Assembly (NCBI GenBank): GCA_038869735.1
Contig: JAWCQO010000004.1
Location: 20,803 to 84,802 of the forward strand
From: Candidatus Anstonellales archaeon
GTDB lineage: Archaea; Micrarchaeota; Micrarchaeia; Anstonellales; CG1-02-47-40
Direction: 5' to 3'
DNA length: 64,000 nt
In this document: one piece after another, positions 45,410 through 57,400 of the stretch
Position numbering within the stretch: position 1 is the first letter of the stretch
How the letters are laid out: the number at the start of each line of letters is the position of its first letter
Translations under genes and position numbers: made by a program
The notes under the pieces: generated by a model
Told to the model about the DNA's origin: nothing
Seen by the model: the letters and a program-made list of their open reading frames with translations, nothing else
Databases searched by the model: none

Positions 45410-46540
45410 ATGATCTCAAACTTTAGGATTCTTAAATTTCATACCTTCAATGTTATAGACTCTTTCTTAGTAGCAGCCTTTACTGTACTGGTGCCGCTTT
45501 CACTTAACGCAAGAAACATAGATCTCGTTTCGATAGGCTGGATAGTTGCATTATTGCCTCTTATTTTTACAGTATCAAGAGTCATCTTTGCTTCAATTGC
45601 AGATGGAATCGGTACTAAACCATTTTTTATTTTCAATGCTGCAGCAGGCACGGTAGCCTCATTCTTGTATATGAATGCTACAAACATCGTATCTTATAGT
45701 GCAGGTCGAATTTTGGAAGGTCTCAGAGGAGGCGCCATTTGGGCAGTAAACCGACTCGAAGCGATGAAGCTTACCCAAGAGAAAAGGGTAGAAGATGAGT
45801 TTGCAAGACTCGCATCCACAAGGCTTTTTGCTTTTGGTGCAGGAACAATAATATCTGGATTCGTTGTTTTCTATATAGGTTTTGAGCTTACATTTATGTT
45901 TCTTGGTATCCTCTCGTTTATACTCTTTTTGTTAAGTTTTTCTCTAGGTACTAGCAGACTTTTCAGGGAAGATGTAAATAAAATTGTTGAAAGACTTGAC
46001 TTGCGAAAAAAAAGTGCTAGACTATGGAAGATGGCTATCTATATGCTCCCGGCAATGCCCGCAACCTCACTTCCTTTAGGCTTTCTGCTACCACTTTACT
46101 TAAATAAAATGAACTTTAATTATAGCCAAATCGGAGTTTTGATTGGAGCTTACTATTTAATTTCTTCTTTTGCTTTTCCTATTACAAAGAAAGCAGGATT
46201 ACCCATAAAGCGATTAGCACTCTTATGCTTTGCTTTCTTTTCAGTTGGAGTACTCTTACTTTCTTTTAAAAAAAGTATATGGCTTGGGGTCGGAATGATG
46301 GCTTTTGGTGATGGTCTAGGCTCCATTTTGTGGGAAAGATTTATAGTTAAAGGAACTTACCGATCAAAAACTGCTGCAACCGATGTTGGTCTTTTACATG
46401 TGCCTGCCCATCTTGCTACAACCTTTTTCCTTGCCGTTTCAGGTTATTTAGTCGAATCACTCGGTTTTATAAACAGTTTTTATATTTGTGCTCTACTTAT
46501 GGGCATATACTGTTTTTTTGCTGCTAAAGAATTATACTAG
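45410..46540 (+). CDS. Major facilitator superfamily transporter
   Basis: 376 residues, about 11-12 membrane helices in two halves joined by a charged loop (REDVNKIVERLDLRKKSARL). Between helices 2 and 3 is IFASIADGIGTKPFF, the MFS loop motif. GRILEGLRGGAIWAVNRLEAM is typical of helix 4. The substrate cannot be told. It lies 30 bp after the methyltransferase, probably in the same transcript. Confidence 0.82.
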   Translation: MISNFRILKFHTFNVIDSFLVAAFTVLVPLSLNARNIDLVSIGWIVALLPLIFTVSRVIFASIADGIGTKPFFIFNAAAGTVASFLYMNATNIVSYSAGRILEGLRGGAIWAVNRLEAMKLTQEKRVEDEFARLASTRLFAFGAGTIISGFVVFYIGFELTFMFLGILSFILFLLSFSLGTSRLFREDVNKIVERLDLRKKSARLWKMAIYMLPAMPATSLPLGFLLPLYLNKMNFNYSQIGVLIGAYYLISSFAFPITKKAGLPIKRLALLCFAFFSVGVLLLSFKKSIWLGVGMMAFGDGLGSILWERFIVKGTYRSKTAATDVGLLHVPAHLATTFFLAVSGYLVESLGFINSFYICALLMGIYCFFAAKELY

Positions 46541-46552
46541 AAGGTATTCAGT

Positions 46553-46834
46553 ATGAGAGAACTTAGAAAGCTTACACGGTTTGAAAGGACGGTGTTGTTA
46601 GAATGCTTGAAGATACCGAAAGGTGAGGTTAGAACCTACATGGACATAGCCAAAAGTATCGGAAGAAATAAAGCATGCCGCGCTGTCGGAAATGCCTTAT
46701 CTAAAAATCCCTTTCCCCTACTTATCCCCTGTCACCGCGTAATTAAATCTAATGGCAAAGTTGGAGGGTACTTAGGAAAGAGTGATGAGACTCAAAAAAA
46801 GAGATTACTGAAAAAAGAGGGCTGGAGAGGATAA
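46553..46834 (+). CDS. Methylated-DNA--cysteine methyltransferase, short form
   Basis: 93 residues, only the catalytic C-terminal domain of the Ogt/AGT family. The helix-turn-helix region reads YMDIAKSIGRNKACRAVGNAL, and the active-site motif LIPCHRVI has the acceptor Cys, so it should repair O6-alkylguanine rather than being a Cys-less alkyltransferase-like protein. KVGGYLGK follows as expected. The N-terminal ribonuclease-like domain of longer homologues is absent. Last gene of the run starting at 40442. Confidence 0.9.
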   Translation: MRELRKLTRFERTVLLECLKIPKGEVRTYMDIAKSIGRNKACRAVGNALSKNPFPLLIPCHRVIKSNGKVGGYLGKSDETQKKRLLKKEGWRG

Positions 46835-46847
46835 ATAATTTTAATTA

Positions 46848-49300
46848 TCAAAGCGTCTGATTCTGAAAAGAGTTATTTTTGCTGATTTCTGCTACTCCAA
46901 CTACCTTTTCTCCTTCTTCCAAACGCATAATTCTTACACCTGCAGTATTTCTTCCAATTATTGGGATGTTAGAAACAGGAACTCGAATAACCTTCCCCCT
47001 TGAAGAGACAAGAATAATCTCATCTTCATCTGAAACTGTTCTTATATCTATGACGTATCCGTTTCGTCCAGCTGTTTTGATATTAAATACCCCATAACCT
47101 CCTCGTTTTTGTAATCTATATTCTGAAACAAGTGTCCTTTTTCCATAACCATTTTCTGTTACAGATAGGAGTGTTGGCTTGTCGTTTAATGCCATGCCGA
47201 TTACTGCGTCATCTTTTTCAAGGCGTATTCCAATTACTCCCTGTCCTGTTCGCCCTATCTCCCTTATCTCATCTTCTACAAATCTTATTGCATAGCCCTT
47301 TTTTGTTCCAAGTATTATCTCAGCTTTTCCGTAAGTCTTTTTTGCTGATATTAGCTTATCCCCCTCTTTAAGGTTGATTGCTATTATCCCCCCTTTCCTT
47401 GGTTTGGAATAGTCCATTATATCGCTTCTTTTAACTATTCCTCTCTCTGTTACCATAATAATATACTCGCCTTCCTTAAATTCTCGGACAGGCATACATG
47501 CAGTTGTTCTGTCATCCTCTATTTGAAGGAGGTTTACTATAGCACGCCCCAAAGAGTAACGGTTGCCTGAGGGTATTTTGTAAACCTTCAACCAGTGCAC
47601 CATACCCTTTTTCGTAAAAAACAAAAGGTTGTCATGTGTTGATGCAATTATGATATCCTTTACTATATCCTCCTCCTTCACTTCCACTCCAATTATCCCT
47701 TTCCCTCCCCGTTTCTGGAGTTTATACTCGGAGAGCGAAATTCGTTTGATGTAGTTCGAATTAGTTATTATTATTGCAACTTGTTCATCTGGAACAAGGT
47801 CTTCAATATCCAAATCGCCCTCAAACTCAACTATCTTAGTTCTTCGTACATCGCCATACTTTTTCTTCATATCTATTGATTCTTCTTTGACTATTTGTAA
47901 AATCTTTTTTTCATCTTCCAAAATTGAAGTCAACCAAGCTATGTTTTTCTGAAGTTCTAGATGCTCTTCAATAATTTTCTCATGTTCAAGTGAAGTGAGA
48001 CGCGAAAGCTTCATTTCTAGTATTGCTTGAGCTTGTTTGTCGGAGAGATGAAATTCTTTTTCAAGCAATTCCTTTGCTGATGTGGGGCTAGTTGATGACT
48101 TTATAATTTTGACAACTGAGTCTATATTCTCAATTGCCACTTTTAGTCCTTCCAATATATGTGTTCTTTCCTGAGCAGCTTTTAATTCAAAAGTAGACCT
48201 TTTTCTGATTACTTCTACACGATGAAGAATAAAACATTTGAGCATTTGCGGAACTGAAAGCACTTCTGGTTTTCCATTTACCAAAGCAAGATTAATTGCT
48301 CCAAAAGTAGTTTCAAGAGAACTGTGAGCATAAAGATAGTTTAATACTATGCGAGGGTCAGCACTACGCTTTAACTCTATCTCGATACAAAGACCTTCTT
48401 TATCTGACCTGTCATATATACCTCCAATCCCCTCTATTTTCTTTTCGTTTACTAGATTAGCTATCTCTTCTATAAGCTGAGCCTTTTGAATTTGATAAGG
48501 AATTTGAGTAATCTTGATTACACGCCTTCCATTTTTATCATCTTCAACTATGTCCGCCACTGCTCGTAATCGTATTAAACCTCTCCCAGTGGCAAATGAA
48601 GCTGCACAGCCGCCTCTTCCCAAAATTATTCCGCCTGTTGGAAAATCAGGTCCAGGTATAATCTGGATTAGTTCTTCGTTGGGTATATTAGGGTTGTCTA
48701 TCAGTGCGCAGATTGCGTCTACAACCTCACACAGATTATATGGGGGAATGTTGGTAGCCATGCCGACAGCTATGCCCGAAGAACCGTTAATAAGAAGGTT
48801 AGGTATCTTTGCTGGAAGTACGGTTGGTTCTTTTAAGGTTGCATCAAAATTTGGCTGAAATAAGACTGTGTCTTTTTCTATGTCAGAAAGCATCTCCTCA
48901 GCTATTTTTGCCATTCTTGCTTCTGTATACCTCATTGCAGCCGCGTTATCGCCATCAATGCTTCCAAAGTTTCCTTGACCATCAATAAGTGGATATCTAA
49001 GATTGAAGTCTTGTGCCATACGAACTAAGGTTTCATATATCGCCACATCTCCATGTGGATGGTATTTACCAAGAACTTCTCCTACAACGCGCGCTGATTT
49101 TTTATAGGGCTTATCATGAGTCATCCCGAGTTCATACATAGCATACAATATGCGCCTATGAACGGGTTTTAACCCATCTCTAATGTCAGGAAGAGCTCTA
49201 CCCACGATTACGCTCATGGCATAATCCATATAAGACTCTTCCATTTCTTTTTCGATTGGGCGAACGCTAATTACATCTCCACTCATACCAATCCGACTCA

Positions 49301-49301
<1 letters not shown>
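46848..49301 (-). CDS. gyrA: DNA gyrase subunit A
   Basis: 817 residues. The catalytic Tyr is in AAMRYTEAR (about Y125). The N-terminal [16 protein letters not shown] and [11 protein letters not shown] are standard, and the C-terminal beta-pinwheel contains the GyrA box QKRGGKG, which marks gyrase rather than topoisomerase IV. The site of E. coli Ser83 is Val and Asp87 is Glu. The GTG start overlaps the gyrB stop by one base (TAGTG); an ATG five codons later (49286) is an alternative. Negative supercoiling by gyrase in archaea reflects gene transfer from bacteria. Confidence 0.96.
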
Positions 49302-51232
<1,931 letters not shown>

Positions 51233-51553
51233 CTAATAATAGCTGTATGATTTTCAGATATATCATATCCCGTTTTTTTCTCCTGGTCGTTTTATCTCGT
51301 AAATCACTCAAAAATATTTCAAAGTTATAGTATATAAACTTACCTTTTTTCTTCAGTAATTTTAATGACCGCATCCCCCTAATGATGTTGTCTGAAAAGT
51401 TATAAAAACAGGTTATCCGGCCTTAAGCAAATATAACAGTGTACCGCCCGAAAAACAACAGAGGAGATGTTGGCGCCTGCCTTTTTCTTCTCCGTATCAT
51501 TTATCTAAAAAGAGACTTAAGTATTTAAACAACAAATTAAACCAATCTAACGC
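51233..51553. other. Divergent intergenic region between gyrB and the gene at 51554
   Basis: About 320 bp. It contains the gyrB promoter and, at 51522-51530, TATTTAAAC as the TATA box of the gene at 51554 (about 28 bp from its ATG, leaderless). The middle (51360-51480) is more GC-rich and holds no frame, tRNA or convincing repeat. Confidence 0.5.
51257..51269 (-). promoter_or_regulatory. Promoter of gyrB-gyrA
   Basis: GATATGATATATC on the minus strand, about 42 bp before the gyrB ATG, leaves a leader of about 17 nt with AGGTG as ribosome site. Confidence 0.45.
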
Positions 51554-52411
51554 ATGCTTCAAAACCAATTTAGTCTAAGGGACCCACAACCGAAATATGA
51601 AAAGATTAAAGAATATATCCTACGAGGTAGCTACAAAAAACCCAAAGCCGTTTTTCTTTTGACTCCTCATGCAAATGAGCAGAAAGCAGTTTTTCCTTTC
51701 AGAGACGCTTTGGCAACAGAATTAAGAAAAAGGGGCATCGTTGTAAAAAAGTTTTATAGCCTTGATACGATAACAAACCCCTGGAAAATAAGAAAAAGAA
51801 TCGGAATGGCTACGGGCGACTCTATTTCCTATTGCAATTATATCCTTACTCTTCAAGATTATTATTCTCGCATTAAATTCTCGTATACGCTTCTTTACCG
51901 CACTCCCAAAAAATCAGCAATAGCGCTTGAACTTCATGCATATGACATAAAAAAAGCTGGCGAGATCTCTGGGGAGTTAGAGTGGGTAAGGCGTTTAAGA
52001 GACACACATGTATTTGCAATAAAAGATGCTTACCTTTTTCTGAAAGAACAGACCAGAAAAGTAATTGACCTTATTGAGCAGAATATAAAAGAAGTAAGAA
52101 GAATAGCCTCGCTAGTGCCGATTAATGTTGACTCAATCATTCATTATCTTGAGAGGATCTTCCCACAACTCAAAAAATTTAATAGACATTTTTTGATCGT
52201 TGAAATACCAGCCACGACTGTTTTTTTGCTGAACAAAAATTCACCTTATCATTCTTTTTTTATTGATGGTCATCGCTTAACTGACGTGTTAACTGAGTTT
52301 GAAAATAATTATTGCGTTTTTGATAGGCGAAGTATGGGTTTTACGGCCAAAGAAATAAAAGCTGTTGCTGATATACTTCTTCTTCCTGCACTAAGAATTA
52401 AAAGAGACTAA
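51554..52411 (+). CDS. Hypothetical protein, possibly a zinc hydrolase
   Basis: 285 residues, family not certain. An early strand-loop FLLTPHANEQKAVFPF and a later AIALELHAYD resemble the His-x-x-Glu and His metal sites of N-formylglutamate amidohydrolase or succinylglutamate desuccinylase-like enzymes. This resemblance is weak. No signal peptide. It precedes pdxS by 21 bp on the same strand, so the two may share a transcript. Confidence 0.55.
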   Translation: MLQNQFSLRDPQPKYEKIKEYILRGSYKKPKAVFLLTPHANEQKAVFPFRDALATELRKRGIVVKKFYSLDTITNPWKIRKRIGMATGDSISYCNYILTLQDYYSRIKFSYTLLYRTPKKSAIALELHAYDIKKAGEISGELEWVRRLRDTHVFAIKDAYLFLKEQTRKVIDLIEQNIKEVRRIASLVPINVDSIIHYLERIFPQLKKFNRHFLIVEIPATTVFLLNKNSPYHSFFIDGHRLTDVLTEFENNYCVFDRRSMGFTAKEIKAVADILLLPALRIKRD

Positions 52412-52432
52412 GTGAAGTAAATTGGGGGGAAC

Positions 52433-53314
52433 ATGATAAAAGGTTCAAGTCTCTTAAAGAGAGGTCTCGCTCAAATGCTAAAAGGCGGGGTAATAATGGA
52501 TGTAGTCAGCGCAGAACAAGCAAAGATTGCTGAGAGTGCTGGCGCAGTCTCAGTTATGGCACTGGAACGTGTACCGGCCGATATAAGAGCTGAGGGCGGC
52601 GTTGCAAGGATGGCTGATCCCTTGAAAATCAAAGAGATTAAAAGCGCCGTTACCATCCCTGTGATGGCAAAGGTGAGGATCGGGCATTTCGTTGAGGCAC
52701 AAATCCTTGAAGCATTAGGAGTAGATTTTATAGATGAAAGTGAAGTTTTGACACCTGCGGATAATGAAAATCACATAGACAAGAAAAACTTTAGTGTTCC
52801 ATTTGTATGCGGTGCAAGAAATTTAGGAGAAGCTCTTAGGCGCATTGAAGAGGGAGCGGCAATGATAAGAACAAAAGGCGAAGCTGGGACGGGCAATATC
52901 GTTGAAGCGGTTAAACATATTTTGACTATAAAAAAGGAAATATCACTGTTAAAAAATATGGATAAAGGTGAATTGGCAAAATACTCAAAAGAGGAGAATG
53001 TGAGTCTGGAATTAATTATGGAGACACGAGACTTAGGACGACTACCTGTAGTTAATTTTGCTGCAGGAGGAATCGCAACGCCGGCAGATGCAGCATTATG
53101 TATGCAATTAGGCTGTGATGGCGTATTTGTTGGAAGCGGAATCTTCAAATCTTCAGAACCAAAGAGGATGGCGGATGCAATTGTTGAGGCCGTTGCACAT
53201 TTTGAAGATAAAGAATTACTTGCAAGAGTTTCTGAAGGGTTAGGAACACCAATGAAGGGAATTGATATTGAAGAATTAGAGGGACATCAAAGAATGGCAA
53301 CAAGAGGAATCTGA
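52433..53314 (+). CDS. pdxS: Pyridoxal 5'-phosphate synthase, PdxS lyase subunit
   Basis: 293 residues. DXP-independent vitamin B6 synthesis: PLP is built from ribose 5-phosphate, glyceraldehyde 3-phosphate and ammonia. Motifs are [29 protein letters not shown], catalytic-Lys [35 protein letters not shown] and [13 protein letters not shown] with [12 protein letters not shown]. Near-full identity with the family pattern. Its glutaminase partner is at 58959. Confidence 0.97.
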   Translation: MIKGSSLLKRGLAQMLKGGVIMDVVSAEQAKIAESAGAVSVMALERVPADIRAEGGVARMADPLKIKEIKSAVTIPVMAKVRIGHFVEAQILEALGVDFIDESEVLTPADNENHIDKKNFSVPFVCGARNLGEALRRIEEGAAMIRTKGEAGTGNIVEAVKHILTIKKEISLLKNMDKGELAKYSKEENVSLELIMETRDLGRLPVVNFAAGGIATPADAALCMQLGCDGVFVGSGIFKSSEPKRMADAIVEAVAHFEDKELLARVSEGLGTPMKGIDIEELEGHQRMATRGI

Positions 53315-53367
53315 ACCGAAACTTGTTTTTGCGGCTATAAGAAAAGGAAGAACTATTTATCCTTTCA

Positions 53368-54420
53368 TCAGAACAGCGATATAATCAAATCAATCAGGTC
53401 AGATATCAAGGGAATGCGGAAATCTCTACTTTCAACATCGGCGGGCATAATTTTTTCTGAACCCTGTTCTCTTTCGGAGTTATTTTGATTGTTGCTCATC
53501 ATAGTTCGGTTAGTCTCTTGAGCTGGAAGTGAGACTTGCTCCATTTTTTCATTTGTTTCTTTGTAAGACTTGGATAGATTAAAGGTTCTACTTCTTCTTT
53601 TTGCTTCTTCTGCAATTTTCTCAACATGCTCATCGACTTCTATAATAGGCAAGCTCTCTATCTCGAATTTCTCAATAAGTCGCTTTGCTTTTATTAAAGA
53701 AACGATGTCATAATTCACAGGATGGCATATTTGATATACACTAAAAATGCCGTTTGTTGTTATGTTTGTTGCAACTCTATTTATCTCTAAAAGAATTGAT
53801 TTAACAGCTAAGAAATTTTCTTTTGATTGGTTTTCTGAAAATCTTTCAATAATCATCTCAGCATCTCGGGTTAGATATTCGAGGTTTTTAGTTCTATTTT
53901 CAAAATAAACAATAAGGTCTATAAATTCCCAGCCGACACCTTGAGCAAGTGGACTACAAATCGGAGTAAAGCATGACTTAAAGCACGATTCCCGATCCGA
54001 ACAGGGATAGAGATCAGTTCCAAGATATTTTTTGCATCTGGATTCGCCAGGCTCGCGGCTTTTTGAAAACGAGATGATGAACTCTTTAAGCTTTTGAGTT
54101 TCATTTGGTGGGATTTTTTTAAACCCTTTCAAAATATAATATTCAAATAAAACATCCCTTATTTCGGATTCATTTTGTACAATTACGAAACTTGAAGGAG
54201 AATCTATTATCTTTTTGACAATCAAATTTTGTGTACCATTAATAACTACAAAATAATAAACCGAATAATTCCTTGTTAATTTAAAATCCTCGATGCTGAA
54301 GAGCTCATTATCAGTGAGGTAACTAGCGATAAAAAGGTCTAGATATTCATCACCTTTTGAAAACGCTAAAGCTGATGGTAATGATGCAGTAAGAAGTAAA
54401 ATAAACATCAGATTAATCAT
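53368..54420 (-). CDS. Secreted protein coupled to the subtilase gene
   Basis: 350 residues, unrecognised. The signal peptide (LMFILLLTASLPSALAF) leads to a PepSY-like or cystatin-like region (YYFVVINGTQNLIVKKI), then a Cys-rich segment with six Cys (SRCKKYLGTDLYPCSDRESC, FKSCFTPIC), then a helical region. An Asn/Glu-rich linker is followed by a hydrophobic C-terminal end (PLISDLIDLIISLF) that could be a weak membrane anchor. It overlaps the subtilase stop by 4 bp, so translation is coupled; it may be an inhibitor, chaperone or partner of the protease. Confidence 0.68.
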   Translation of the reverse strand: MINLMFILLLTASLPSALAFSKGDEYLDLFIASYLTDNELFSIEDFKLTRNYSVYYFVVINGTQNLIVKKIIDSPSSFVIVQNESEIRDVLFEYYILKGFKKIPPNETQKLKEFIISFSKSREPGESRCKKYLGTDLYPCSDRESCFKSCFTPICSPLAQGVGWEFIDLIVYFENRTKNLEYLTRDAEMIIERFSENQSKENFLAVKSILLEINRVATNITTNGIFSVYQICHPVNYDIVSLIKAKRLIEKFEIESLPIIEVDEHVEKIAEEAKRRSRTFNLSKSYKETNEKMEQVSLPAQETNRTMMSNNQNNSEREQGSEKIMPADVESRDFRIPLISDLIDLIISLF

Positions 54421-57400
54421 TTTGACCGCCGCCTTATCTTTCTTATTATAATGACGTAGAGAATATAAGAAGTCCCTATAATTATTAATGCTCCACCTGC
54501 CAAATAATAAAGTAGTTCTAAATGAGATGAGAAGATAGATGGCTTATTAGTTTCTTTTATTTCCACAGTCCTAGCTTTATCACGGCTCTTATTGAGAGAC
54601 TGCGTTTGTAGACGTGACATCTCGGGTTCTGGTACTTTAAATACCGTAACATTGACCGGTTTGGCATTTTTCACACCCGGTGAATAAAATGTGTAGACCC
54701 CTGGATAAGTAGGCATATATTGTACCATGCCACTATTATCAGTCGTTAGATACTCTGCTCTTCTAAGAGGAGAAACAACTACTATCGTTGCATCTGGTGC
54801 AGGACTACCATTACTCTTACTAACAAAAAGAGTTATCTTTTCGTTTAGAGCTGCAAGAGCCGGTGCATGTAAAAGTAACGTCTCGTTAATGGTCTTATTT
54901 TGGTCGTTGCTCAAAAGAATTATTTTAGAGGCAAAATCTCTTGTTTTATATACTTTACCCAAAATGCTGTACTTTATTTCTATTGATTCTTGTGGAGAGA
55001 GAGTGAGAAACTTCCACTTTGCTATTATACTGCCATTCTCTATCACATCCGGCAATATGTCAAAATACACTTTTTCTTTGCTGTCGGCTGCTAGGGACGG
55101 TATAACCTCAACCACCTCAAAATTTTCAATCGGCTCTGTATCGTTGTTTTGGATAAACAAAGAAAAATGTGTAATATTATTAAATGCGTCTACACTAGTC
55201 GAGCGCCTAAAATAATAGGTCTTTAACCCGCTGCTTATATTTTGAGATATAAACGAAGCTCCGCTGCCACCGCTGGCCGAAGGACTACCTGCAGATGAAC
55301 CTCCTATGCTACTGCCTCCCCCACCTCCACCACTACCGCTGCTTGATGACGAACTTGGGGCATTCTCACACAAGTAAGTGTTTTGGCTACAAAAACCACT
55401 TACGCACGTCTGATTATAAAGACAGGAATAACCGTTCTGGACCTTTCCACCTATTGTCCATTCTGAATATGAAGTTGTATTTATCCAGACATAATTATTA
55501 TTAACGTCAACGCCAGCTACGGGTTCTTCGTATTTTATCCATGATGAGTTAATGGTATTATATTTAAATGGTCTTAAAGTCGCCTCAGAGATTCCAAGAC
55601 TATCCACTTCGGTCTGATTATATGATATCCGCAACTGAGAATCCAAAAGTGAATTGATAACATTATCGCTTGTCGTGATGAACACAAAAATATCTAATCC
55701 TTTTTCATAAATATTACTCGTATTCAGATTATTAGCTGATAAGCTACTAAAGGATATATTTATTTCCCCCTCCACAATGGTGGCATTTGTCACTAATATT
55801 ATGCTTAAGTTTGTCTCTGTTGAATTTAATTGATAGGAAGAATTCTCAGTTATATTAAGGCGGTTGATTTTAGTTGTAACAAAACGATATATTGAACTTA
55901 AAAGATGATTACTTGCTAAATCAGAGATTTTTACCTGTACATAATACATCGAGGATGGGACAAGTGAAGATAGTGTGATGTTCTTTGTTGTCGTTTGCGC
56001 CGTATCGTTACTTGTATTTAAAAGAGCATTTTGTGAAAAACCATATAATACGGTCGCATTAACAGGTTCGGATGAGACTAATGCAATAGTTGTGCTTTCG
56101 TTGGTTATGTTCCAGATATATAGGAGACGGATATTGGGCGGTAGAGTGTCAACATGTACTGAATTAGTAGCTGTTTTATTTGTGTTGTCTGCATAGTCCG
56201 TCATATAAGCAGAATAAGAATACTCCCCATCTATTAGGTTAGTTAAATTGATGTACCAAAGAGTACCAACTCCATTCATAGTATAATTTGTCCCATTCCA
56301 CTCCAAAGTCGCATTTTTGATTGGTTCATTAACTGAAAGATTGATAAAAACATAAGTTAGATTCTGGTAATGACCATCGGACGGCGTAGGAGAGACAAAT
56401 AATCCTCTAGGTTTAGTGAGATCTATGTGAACTTTGCGCTCTTCTGATGAGACCCATTGATTGCGGGCAGAGTGATTGGCTAAGACTCTGTATGAATATT
56501 CTCCCTCTCCCAAATCAGATTTGTTAATCCAATAATATCCGTTATTGGAGTTTACAGTTTCATTTATGCTATAATTCCATTCAAGTAAAATTTTATCAGA
56601 GAAACCTGAGATAGTAAAGTTAATTACTACTGAATTAGCTGAAACGTTCGACGCATTTTGGGGAGTGGGTGCCAAAAAGGTAATGTTCATATCGCTCATC
56701 TGCACATATAGTATATTTGTGCCGGTAGTATTTGAATTTCCCCCAAAATCGTGTCCTACAACATAATATGTATAGTTTCCATCAAAAAGAACAGTGATAT
56801 TATAGTACCATCCAGTGCCCGTATTATTCGTCATGTTATATTCTGTTCCATTAAAGTAAAGACTTACGCGCTCTAAAGTTTCGGAGGAAGTTATGTTTAT
56901 AATAAAGGAAGAATTTTGAGAGTATGAATTGTTAAGCGGAGTCCTATCTACAAATGATATCACTGGCGCTATTGTATCTATCCTCAATCTTCTTGTTTCG
57001 GATACGTTCCACAAACCCGTACCCGAGGAGTTAGCATAAACTCTGTAGGTGTAGTTTTCATCTGACAAGGAGGATATAGTGGTTCCAAAAGTTGGAAAGG
57101 TTCCATTCATTGTTAAATTTGAAGAAAGGTTCCATTCAAGTAAGACTACCGAAGCTGAGGGTGAAGAAAAAGTAACATTTATTTCAACCCAGGTCTTATT
57201 TATGACTGAATTGTCATCTGGTGTTGGAGAAGAAAAATCAAAAATTGGATAGTTATCAACGATAATATTCCGTGTTTCGCTAGAGTTGATGTTTCCGTTT
57301 AAATCGATTACATAAATTTTATAGGGATACGTTCCACTCGATAGATTAGTTTTATTTATATACGCATAAAATGACTTTGTATTTGTTGAGTTAATAAGAG

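Noticed and set aside
51360-51420. Possible C/D box small RNA (TGATG with CTGA)
   Set aside because: The boxes are too close together and no second C'/D' pair or terminal stem is visible.
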